The translations under genes were made by a program, and so were the position numbers. A DNA stretch of 64,000 nt from Trichobilharzia regenti (lineage: Eukaryota > Platyhelminthes > Trematoda > Strigeidida > Schistosomatidae), in assembly GCA_944472135.2 (NCBI GenBank), contig OX235270.1, forward strand, positions 134,183,632 through 134,247,631. Reading direction: 5' to 3'. How positions within the stretch are numbered: the stretch's first letter is position 1; every line of letters starts with the position of its first letter. The notes beneath the pieces are model-generated. The model did not search any database, was not told the origin of the DNA, and saw nothing but the letters and a program-made list of their open reading frames with translations. Positions 55,191 to 64,000 of this stretch are shown here, in pieces.

Positions 55191-56150
55191 CAGTTAATTC
55201 AAATGAACTTGTAATAACTAAACATAGTTACCCTTTTGTAAAGTACTGTCAAAGTCGTAGACGGTTACTAGTCCTTATGTGCGTGCAAAGGTTAAGTTTA
55301 CAGAATTCTCGTACTACTAGTGTGGTGAGAGCAGGCTGATAGCCAACTTGGTAGACACTGATGTACGTCAATATTTATGTCCCAAATATTGGTCGTGAGA
55401 AAATATGAACAAAGAGTAATTCAAAAACCAACCACAACAGACTTTGCGTAGGAGGATATAGTTAACATACAGATGATCTGACATTCAGGAAACAGCCACA
55501 AAAAGATGAAACAATAACTTTCAGTGAGAAAGAACCAATCAGAAGAGTGTTTGTTTGCTTAAACAATCTATAATACTGTGCATGAAAATATATAAACACG
55601 CTTTGATTTCCTTAATAAACGATCTGTTGCCTGGCCCTTGTCTTCTGTTGTTACACTAGTACCTCTTGCTTATCGAAAGAATATTGACATAGTCATTGTC
55701 GGAATGTCTAGTGAATTACTTAGTATGCGCAGCATAATAACACTAGGGTAGTTATTTTCAATAGGATATACTTGTCATACGTTATTTCCAGTCTACGTAA
55801 ACGTTGCACATTTGTTATGTTTCGTAATTCCACTACAAACACAAGTTCAACGGCTAATTTTCTTGGTAACCCTGATAAATACTAATGCTGTACGCAATCG
55901 GAGTAAATGTAACTAGTGTTTCACTCACTGTAGGACTAATAACGGTTTACGACTTCGACAGCATTTTACACAAGGATTACTACGTCAACTAGAATCCTCG
56001 TTAACAGTGTCGTCTCTTCGAAATGAAAAATCAACGACATACATAGAGTCCATAGGCATATATATCTTTACAATGAATTAACAATAAGGAATGCTAAAAC
56101 GTGATACAGTATGAAGTCGTTTACGTTCACAATTAAAAAGGAGTAGGTCA
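55191..56150. other. Unassigned stretch
   Basis: AT-rich, no ORF of note and no match to other parts of the window. Confidence 0.3.
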
Positions 56151-56160
56151 GCGCATAGCT

Positions 56161-56440
56161 TCAGAACCGCCTGGAGAAGCTCGTCCTGTTGTTCTCATGC
56201 AAACATCGAAGTTGTATTTCCTCGATTATCTTCAGCTGTATTGTAGTATATCTAATGGTAAATGCATGTAAACTCGATGGATTGATCTTAACTCCGGTGG
56301 ACAATCCTTTATAGTAGGCATACAGGATATGTGAACAAGGCAGATGGTAATGATGGAAGTAGTGGCACCCGCATACTCCTTTGGAAAATATCGAATTGGT
56401 GGTAGGCAAGTCAGTCGGAGCAATCACCTTGTTTTCAATC
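56161..56440 (-). pseudogene. SWIM zinc finger fragment
   Basis: The frame 56427-56161 contains 'GVCGCHYFHHYHLPCSHIL', a Cys-x-Cys...Cys-x-His pattern as in SWIM fingers, which normally follow the MULE-type core. Here it lies on the opposite strand to the transposase relic 1 kb away, so either an inversion occurred or it belongs to a second relic. Confidence 0.6.
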
Positions 56441-56900
56441 TATTCTACAGCCTAAAATGGCCAACTCACCCTATTTATTTGTGTAGCACGGAAGTGAATT
56501 GGATTCCGTCTACTATTGAGTTTGTATGTGTGAGAAATTGAGGGATATGTGCAGACTTCAGCACGGTGAATGTGTCATTGACATACCTCCACCATAACCT
56601 AGGAGCTGGATTAAAGTTCTAAGAGCCTTATGTTCCAACTATCCATAAATATGTCTGCTACTACTGGTGATAACATTGCCACCCCATTTGTTTATTTATA
56701 GTCTATTTTGAAATTTGAATACAGCGGAGGTTAGACCTAACTGAACACCTGATATTATTTCGGCAGCCGAGAGCTTAATCCTACTTTCGAGTTCAGGACC
56801 GATGTTCAGTTCATTCCTAACAACCTCCGACGCTGTATTAATGGTAATATTAGTATACAGACTGGTTATCTCAGAACTAATCATCTTTTTCTAATTGAAT
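56441..56900 (-). pseudogene. Penelope-like element RT fragment
   Basis: Broken frames on the - strand read 'SLYTNITINTASEVVRNEL', then a segment matching the 'GVAM..SPVVADIFMD' region, then 'LWWRYVNDTFTVLK' and 'NSIVDGIQFTS'. These are the standard blocks of Penelope RTs. The catalytic YVDD reads YVND, and stops and frame changes are present. The GIY-YIG endonuclease is not seen; the end joins the SWIM fragment. Confidence 0.75.
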
Positions 56901-59476
56901 TCCCTCTAGTCTTTGTTTCATTACATTGGAATTAGTTACTTCAGAATTTGATCTAACTCTAATGGGATTCGGAGAACGTGATGAAAAAGCCATGGATGCG
57001 GTAGTGAAAGCCACGAAAACTTGGACTCAGCCACCGAATGAGAAAGAAGAATGAACCGTTGTCTGAGGTAGGTGATATGAAGAAGTGTTTAACTTTTATA
57101 TTACTTTCTACTAACTACACGGGCTGCAGAGGAACACCTAATTCTTTTCATTGCAGAGGTCCCGTAGCGTCAGTCAATCTGTTCACAGGAATTCAATGCC
57201 ACCCAAATAATTTCTGTACATTTATTCTCGATGAAATATACCTCACAACCGGTATACAGCATTTTTCTTAATCTATTTAGTCAAAGTGACGTTGTTATTC
57301 AGAAAAGATTATGGCTTGATTTATTCATAAAAGGCTGAAAATCACTTGGCATAAGTGAGTGTAAGTGAAGTAGTGTTGTGCTTGCTACAGCTGCATTTAT
57401 TCCTCTCATAAAGACATCATGGTATATAATATGTTAACACCCATAATCGTACGGTTTGACATTGCACTTTGACTGAAATAGTTTAAATAATTTACTGCAT
57501 TGGGTGATATTGTTTCATGTTGTATACAGCCAACAGATAATATTCGGGTCATGTGAGTTTTTACCATGTTTCAAGCAGTGATTTTAAAGTCATTTGACAA
57601 GAAGTGCTCACATATCAATGCGTGCCTCTATCAATGTCTGGTTTCATATTTTTAACGTCATTAAGGGTTAGCTCCTCGTGAAATTCCCCTTTCGTCTGTT
57701 TCTTAATGTCATCCAAGGAGCGCGATTGCTGCAAAGGCAGTTCCAAATTTTTTGACTCTTATACAATTGATCGCCTACTACAAGAAGCATTCTTCACGTA
57801 CACCCGTGTGCATGGATAGCAATTAATCAATTTTCTACACTGGGCACTCCCCAAATTTGATCTTTAAATGTATAAAAACAGTTTGCTTAACGACGTATTT
57901 CTCAGTTTTAGGCCTTGTTTCTGACCTGTCACTCCAAGACAACATACATAAACCTATATCTCTCGAACGTCGTTTGTTTGTTCAGAGTGTGGACGTAGTA
58001 TGTGCAGCAGATCTACACTATTAGTAATAAGGCTCTGACTTCCTGAAAGTCTTTCAGTGCGTTCTCAACTCCCTCCTAGCTGAGAAAATGTCTTTTAAGC
58101 ATAGTCTGACGCAAACTGTCACTTAAATCCTTGCTGGTTTTACTCACATTGATGATTACCTGCGATGAACTTCTAAAAAGAATTCGTTAATTACTACTAA
58201 TTATTACCACTACTTGTTACAGTTATTTTCTCATGGAAGGTAGAATATTAGACTAAATAAGTGAAAAATATTGACTCATGAAATATCTCATAGGTTACCA
58301 CAACTTAAGAAATGGAAAGCAGCGCACAAGTTCATTCTCGATACAGTTTGTGGCGCAACAGGCCTCGCAGCTGTATGAAAAACGGTGAAATACCTTTAAA
58401 ATAGGCAAATCGTACATTCAAAATCATTACAGCAGATAATTACAAAGTCATGAATATCCCTATGGGAACTATTTCATCTACCACAGTTACCGCACCATCC
58501 GCCATGTAGCTGACTAGAATCTATTCCGACTTCATGATGATTGCATCTGAAACATAACAGCTACATCAGTTACCATTATCATGCAAATTATCCACGAGCA
58601 CTGAATGAAGAGTGATTAAGTTCCCGCAACAACATGAACTCCACCTAAGATTACAGATACACTTCATTAATGTTTTAGAGGTTGATGGAATTATCTTACA
58701 CAGCAACTTCTGATTTATTCTCGCGTACCAAAAACAAAGCAAAAGCCAATATTTGATCGTCCAAACTACGTGATATATTTCAGGACCAAAACAGGCCGTC
58801 AGGTGAACGCTTGGCTGGCTACTGATCGTGCATGCGACACGACGGGGTACCAAATGGCGGGGTGCTTGACCGGAAGCCTTCAGCTAAACAAGTCGACTTA
58901 AACAGTGGTGGTCAGCATCCAATGAGTGATTGCTGTGGTCAATAATTTTGGGGAATTATTTAGCGCTACAGCTCACTCCCCCCCTAGTGGGGTGGTGAGG
59001 ACCCTAAGACAGAACCAGCTGGAAGTAAAAATAACTCGATGGTTCCCTTTCAGGTGAAAGAAATCTTCCGAGCGCCTTGGTGGCATGCCAACTGGTTTGT
59101 CTGCCTATGCTAATAGGGTGTTTGTACATAGCTTCCTTGTTGTTGTTCGTTGGATCCCGTGCTTCGTTTGTTTCCCGTCCAGTGCCCGTCGCACCTGGAA
59201 CAGAAAACAAGAACGATAAAAACCATGTCGTGAAAAAAATAAACCAAATCAGTTTTTTTGTTAAAAAAAATCATGTGCATTTACTATACAGTAAAATAAT
59301 GCTAAGTTCAGAACCTCGAGAAAAAAATACATCTAATTAATTTTTTTGTGCATGTTACATGTACTTTTCAAAAAAAATTTGCTTGTGTTTAGTGGTACTG
59401 TATATAAAAAAAATTGATACGTCTAAAAAATAGTTAGTACCACAAGCGAATGAGTTGGGTGAATCACACGACCTCG
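56901..59476. other. Unassigned 2.6-kb stretch
   Basis: Only short chance-length frames. A hairpin-like CCCCCTAGTGGGG lies near 58982, and A-rich runs at 59220-59420. I find no second copy in the window. This is the best place to look for single-copy host sequence. Confidence 0.3.
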
Positions 59477-59632
59477 TTATGTTAAATAAATGTGAAGATA
59501 TTCTGGGAACTTTACGGTACGTCCAGAACGGGCTTTCATAGGAAGCTCAATAGAAGATTTGGCAGCTGTCGCTGTGCTACGGACTTCATCGAGGCCTAAA
59601 TGATCTTCGATTACTTGGGCATAATGAGGTAC
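59477..59632 (-). pseudogene. Possible Gypsy pol C-terminal end
   Basis: On the - strand the frame ends 'KARSGRTVKFPEYLHIYLT', resembling the Arg/Ser/Gly-rich closing segment of Gypsy polyproteins. It faces the LTR of the + strand Gypsy element, so it would be the target of that insertion. Weak. Confidence 0.35.
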
Positions 59633-59980
59633 TAATATGTGTGTTAGTTTGATAGTCTGTTCTTGGTGACATGTATCCATATGATATGTGTGTTTGTTTG
59701 ACAGTCTGATATATTTTGCTATGTATACATGGATCGATATTCCATTATAATTAGCCAATCATGTTAAGACTGTCTATTGATTTGTTCATTTTGAATATTC
59801 GCTCACACACTTGTGTTCACACACTTGTTCGGACATTCATATTTGCTCTCACACTCTTGTGTGACATATTGATTCTCCTAGTGTTTGGAAAATAGAAGTA
59901 TCATCGCAAACCTAGTGGTCTTTTGATTTCCGTCGTTCTTGCGTCAGGACTATTAAATTCTCGACCAGTACATAAGAATA
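59633..59980 (+). repeat. 5' LTR of the Gypsy element
   Basis: Matches the 3' LTR from 'AATATGTGTG' on; about 15 bp of the 3' LTR start has no counterpart. Contains an internal direct repeat of 'ATATGTGTGTTTGTTTGA'. The exact right end is uncertain. Confidence 0.75.
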
Positions 59981-59995
59981 ATTTGGCGACGGGGA

Positions 59996-62125
59996 TATCT
60001 ACAGGTTGAAGTAGCCCCAGAATGCCAACAACTCCTTACCATTAATACACATCGCGGTTTGTTCCAATACAACAGATTACCTTTTGGAGTTAAAACTGCC
60101 CCAGCTATTTTCCAACAACTGATTGATACTATCTTGGGAGGTATTCCGGGTGTTGCCGTCTATCTTGATGATATCTTGGTGGTAGCGAATTCTATAAGCG
60201 AACTTTACAGCAGGACAGAAGCTGTCTTGTCGCGCATGCAGGACAACGGTCTACGATTACGCTCAGAGAAGTGTCAGTTCTCCTTGAGATCTGTCAAATA
60301 CCTTGGATTTATATTTGATGCATCGGGTAGGCGTCCAGATCCTGACAACATACGTGCTATAAAAGAGATGCCCGCACCTACTGACATGCCTTCTTTACGC
60401 TCTTTCTTGGGATTAATTAGCTATTACTCGGCTTTTCTCCCTGCGCTGCATAATGTTCGACACCCTCTCAATCGACTACTCGGAAAGAATGCAACCTGGA
60501 AATGGTCCGAAGCTTGCAGATCAGCTTTTGAAAAGTTGAAGTCTATGTTAACTTCTGAATTGCTTCTGACACATTATAGTCCAACACTTCCAATTATAGT
60601 TGCAGCGGACGATTCAGCAAGCGGAGTGGGAGCTGCCATTTTACATGTCTTCGCAGATGGTCCACAAAAAGCAATAATGCATGCATCTCGAACACTAACT
60701 GCTACAGAAAAGAAATATGCACAAATTGAAAAAGAAGCCTTAGCTTTAGTTTTCGCCGTACGACTTTTCCATAAAATGATCTACGGCCGCTGATTTGCCT
60801 TGCCGACAGATCATAAACCGTTACTTTCCATTTTCGGATCTAAATCAGGTATCCCTGTACATGCAGCTAACCGACTACTACGCTAGGCAATAATATTACG
60901 TGGATACGATTTTGATAATAAATACAACCGAACTAATGAATTTGGTCAAGCCGACGCTCTATCTCGGCTAATCAGCGACTATCCTGCATCAAGTGAAGAT
61001 GTGGTAATTGCATCGATCGCCACCAAAGACTATGCAGTTAACCTCATCGACAATGCTGTTCGATCTCTACTAGTAACGTTTGCAGAAATCTAGCGAACTA
61101 CAAGCACCGATGCCACCTTACGACGTGCTACACAGTATGTATCCAGTGATTGGCCAAAGATTAAATATAGTGGAGACCTAAAACACCTGTTTGCCCGTCG
61201 TGATTCCTTATGTGTTGTAAAAGATTGCTCGATGTTTGGAGAACGCGTAGTGATACCTGAAGCATTACGAAATAAACTCCTGAAACAGTTTCACATGGGA
61301 CATCCTGGTATTCAGCGGATGAAGAGTATTGCTCGCAGCTACGCATACTGGCCCAATATGGATAGGCATATTATCGACTTTGTTCAACGATGTTCAAAAT
61401 GTCAACAATCAGCAAAGCTACCCCACCAGCTACCTCCCGTACCGTGGCCTCCAGCATTCCATCCTTGGTCCAGAATTCATATTGATTTTGCTAGCCCTAC
61501 AAATGGTGCATATTATTTAGTGGTGGTGGACGCTTTTTCTAAGTGGCCAGAAGTTGTACCAATGGTATCGCCGACAACGTCCCAGACTCTAAAAGCTCTC
61601 ACTGACATATTCTCCCATCATGGTCTCCCAGAAACCATAATTACAGACAATGGTTCGCAGTTTACCTCTCATCAGTTTCAGCAGTTCTGTCGTCAAAATG
61701 CTATCGAGCATATGTTCACACCGCCGTACCATCCTCAGTCAAACGGCCAAGAGGAACGTTTTGTCGACACTTTGAAGAGAGCCTTACTCAAAGCAGAGGA
61801 AGAGGGGACACCATTTGACATCATCCGAAAATTCTTTATGGTGTACCGTACAACGGCGATTGAGTCAACACAGAACAAGAAATCGCCGGCAGAAATTCTT
61901 TACGGACGCAAACTTAAAACGATTCACAACTCAATGTTACCACCAACACCCAAACGTGCCGACGCATCATTTCGGAATGGAAAAAAAATTTGATGTTGGT
62001 GACCCTATCTATGTCCGCGACTATCGAGCAGGACATAAACCTTGGAATAAAGGTTCCATCGCAGCATGACGTGGTCGAGTTATGTACGACGTGAAAGTTG
62101 GTAATGATTTATGGACCCGTCACTA
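59996..62125 (+). pseudogene. pol: Gypsy pol: RT (from after motif A), RNase H, integrase, with stops
   Basis: It starts abruptly at 'YLQVEVAPECQQ', just after the position of the first catalytic Asp of RT. Present: 'YLDDILVVA' (RT active site), 'AADDSASGVGAAIL' and 'YAQIEKEALA' (RNase H). The integrase has the His/Cys finger ('HMGHPGIQRM...CSKCQQ'), 'RIHIDFASP', 'IITDNGSQFTS' and the Glu in 'NGQEERFVDTL'. Nonsense codons: TGA 60791, TAG about 60884 and TAG about 61091, each explicable by one substitution. A frame change in the A-run near 61985 and another TGA near 62067 follow. Dead both by deletion and by point mutation. Confidence 0.88.
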
Positions 62126-62134
62126 TAATCAGAG

Positions 62135-63550
62135 TATAATAATATATATTTCTTGCTGTTTATGCAGGAACATACCAATTGTACAGGCATGGATATGTTA
62201 TTATATAAATTACACAAAATTTGATGTATAATGGATTTACAGTTTGGTTTTTCTTTCTGACATCAAAGTCAGTCGGAACAGTCTGCTATAAAGTTTCTTT
62301 GTGTAGCACATAAAGAGATATAGAAATGTTGTCTTCGCATTAACAAAAACCCAGACATTAGATGAATGTAATACAAACATCTGGGAAAAATAAAGCTTGA
62401 AGTCAATTCTCCTATATATCTTTGTTGTGAACAGCACTCTTGGCTTAAAGATTATTGATGTATTATGTTGAGATCAGTGATATATTTATTCCATTTTTTC
62501 AGTAGTCTTATCGTAGTCTTATAACAGGAAAGAAATTTGATCGTGGATACGAAAACTAGATAAGGTCATGTTGGGTTGTTTTACTGCATCAAGTGGTGCC
62601 GAGGTCGATTCCAGAATTCTCCATTTGCTCCATTTGTGTCTGCATGGCGGACTGTATTCGTAAGTTGAGTAAAATGTTGAAAACTATTTGAAGACCAGTT
62701 GCTTCTTCATTTCAGATCATGAATACTCATTTACAGCATGTTCGCCAGCGTCTTCAAATGGTAGAATTGGATCGTTCATGGAATTTGAGTGGTTATGAGA
62801 TAGACGGTTTGGAATTAATCCTCATTTCAGTTTAGATGCAGGATTGTTCGACCTTGACCAGAAGATGAATAGGAGCAGCAAAATACCAGCAAGAGAAAGT
62901 ATGTGAACATGAAAAGGACATTTATATATTATGCATTTATAAATCTTTATCTTAATTGTATATTATACTTAAGTAAACATTTTTCTATATTGTATTTGTT
63001 TTCACGTATTTATGCGAAGTCTTAGAGTTTATTTAATGTCATAATGTGTATTAATGAGTCTGAGCGTTTTAGTGTTCTAATGACTGATGCGTTTTAGAAA
63101 TAAGTGATGGGTTCTGGTAGGGATAGTCATTTGGACAAAACAGTTTATATAGCAAGCGTTTGAAGGTTACAATGAGGGATAGGTCCTATTTCTAAGGGTA
63201 AACTAATCCTGTATGTTCCGTACTATGTCTTTATGCATCCATGCTGCTAGTTTATTTATGGTTTTTAGATTGTTAAGGGTGTTGAAGTGCGTCTTTTAGG
63301 TGCTGTAGTAGATTAGTGCTTGATTCGTTCTAGGAGTAAATAGTTTATTAATATAATCAGTAGAGTGAAACAGTCTGTATAGAGAGCGTTTGAAGCTTGT
63401 AACCGAAGAGCAAGTTCTGACATCTAGGGGTAGGCTATTCCATATTTTAGAATACATGACTGTGAAGAAGTTTTCACGGAGTGTTGACCTAATAGAATGA
63501 GTTGTCACTGTGGAAGTTTGGTTACGCAGATCGTAAGAACCTTCCTGTGC
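62135..63550 (-). mobile_element. 5'-truncated family C copy (end of ORF2 and 3' UTR)
   Basis: Collinear with 28580-27199. The ORF2 end reads 'TLRENFFTVMYSKIWNSLPL' to the stop at 63296. It includes the hairpin module with stem CCCAGATGTT/AATGTCTGGG (about 62384-62350), the exon-like segment (62590-62900), and the terminal box with the TTGCTG/CAGGAA hairpin (one mismatch). It splits Gypsy sequence; no target duplication is evident. Confidence 0.85.
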
Positions 63551-63825
63551 ATAGATATCGGATGTGTGTCGGCGTCCAAGAAACCAAAATATCCCTACCA
63601 GTACACAGTCATCCCTACCTCTGGATATTCTCTTGGATACTTTTAATTTGCCTACGGCTGACAAAACAGAAAAGCAAAAGTGCGCAGCCCAGACAACTCC
63701 AGACAAAGCAGAAGCCGCAAACTCAGCAAGCATATGAAGCAACAGACGTCGACAACAAACTGAACGGCTACAGATAAACCCCAAGAAAGCACGCTATTAA
63801 TCATCAATCTTCTCAAAAGGGGAGG
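63551..63825 (+). other. Gypsy 3' internal sequence with polypurine tract
   Basis: The first 30 bases ('CATAGATATCGGATGTGTGT') resemble the region next to the SINE head at 49414-49440. The rest is Gln/Lys-rich if read on + and ends in 'AAAAGGGGAGG' (63815-63825), the polypurine tract before the LTR. Confidence 0.55.
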
Positions 63826-64000
63826 TGATATATATATCTATATAATATGTGTGTTTGTTTGATAGTCTGTTCTTGGTGACATGTATCCATATAATATGTG
63901 TGTTTGTTTGACAGTCTGATATATTTTGCTATGTATACATGGATCGATATTCCATTATAATTACCCAATCATGTTAAGACTGTCTATTGATTTGTTCATT
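63826..64000 (+). repeat. 3' LTR of the Gypsy element (partial)
   Basis: Begins TGATATATATATC directly after the polypurine tract and is cut by the window edge. Confidence 0.8.

Larger units (their letters stand above)
59633..64000 (+). mobile_element. Gypsy-type LTR retrotransposon, internally deleted, runs off the right edge
   Basis: The 5' LTR (about 59633-59980) and a partial 3' LTR (63826-64000) share 'GATAGTCTGTTCTTGGTGAC' and 'ACAGTCTGATATATTTTGCT'. The leader 'TTTGGCGACGGGG' is a typical primer-binding region. Gag, protease and the start of RT are missing. A family C fragment (62135-63550) is inserted near the end of pol. Confidence 0.85.

Noticed and set aside
58566..58853. 95-codon ORF on the - strand as a host gene
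   Set aside because: Cys-rich but without recognisable domain, start context or exon structure; its length is compatible with chance.

Overview
The window is eukaryotic and AT-rich. I see no convincing host gene: almost every base I can assign belongs to a transposable element. The mix is CR1/Jockey-type non-LTR elements with an endonuclease-RT ORF2, RTE (SR2-like) fragments, a BEL/Pao (Sinbad-like) LTR family, a Gypsy element, a Merlin DNA transposon, a MULE-type transposase relic, a Penelope-like RT fragment and a tRNA-derived SINE. This is the classic repeat mix of a trematode flatworm, most likely a schistosome or close relative. That placement is inference from family knowledge, not from a species-specific marker.

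Layout. 1-6623: non-LTR family A (+), 5' end outside the window, inserted into a BEL-type element whose 3' part follows (6624-8510). 9365-11845: mosaic of a family-B 5' fragment, an RTE endonuclease fragment and a second BEL-type fragment. 11846-17310: full-length family B copy (B1, +). 17311-18050: a short non-LTR tail and an RTE 3' fragment. 18122-22058: family D (+), degenerate, sitting in a family-C-like copy (-) that continues to 24807 and is itself split by a Merlin transposon (about 23576-24590). 24830-26200: RTE RT pseudogene.

26632-53979 is one family-B copy (B2, - strand) opened up by three large insertions: an apparently intact 6.1-kb family C element (27199-33293, -), a 4-kb non-autonomous BEL-type element with GTACA target duplications (34662-38628, +), and a 12-kb array of three BEL units sharing four LTRs (39514-51475, -). 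The array holds the only near-complete autonomous BEL gag-pol. One of its units is in turn interrupted by a family-A 3' end and by a SINE. B2 itself lies next to a MULE transposase relic (53980-55190). A Penelope-like RT fragment and a SWIM finger follow on the other strand, then about 2.6 kb I cannot assign. From 59633 a Gypsy element runs off the right edge; it has lost gag, protease and the front of RT and carries a truncated family C copy.

How the parts work together. Non-LTR ORF1 proteins are expected to coat element RNA, and ORF2 proteins nick DNA and reverse transcribe. The families share 5' and 3' end signals, including two 3' hairpins whose stems covary between families. In the BEL group, the autonomous copy supplies protease, RT/RNase H and integrase. 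The non-autonomous copies keep LTRs plus a gag fused to a remodelled scrap of pol, so they would depend on the autonomous copy in trans. Two pure poly-A tracts (19 and 188 nt) match in length the sequence they replace in sister copies and look like filled gaps.
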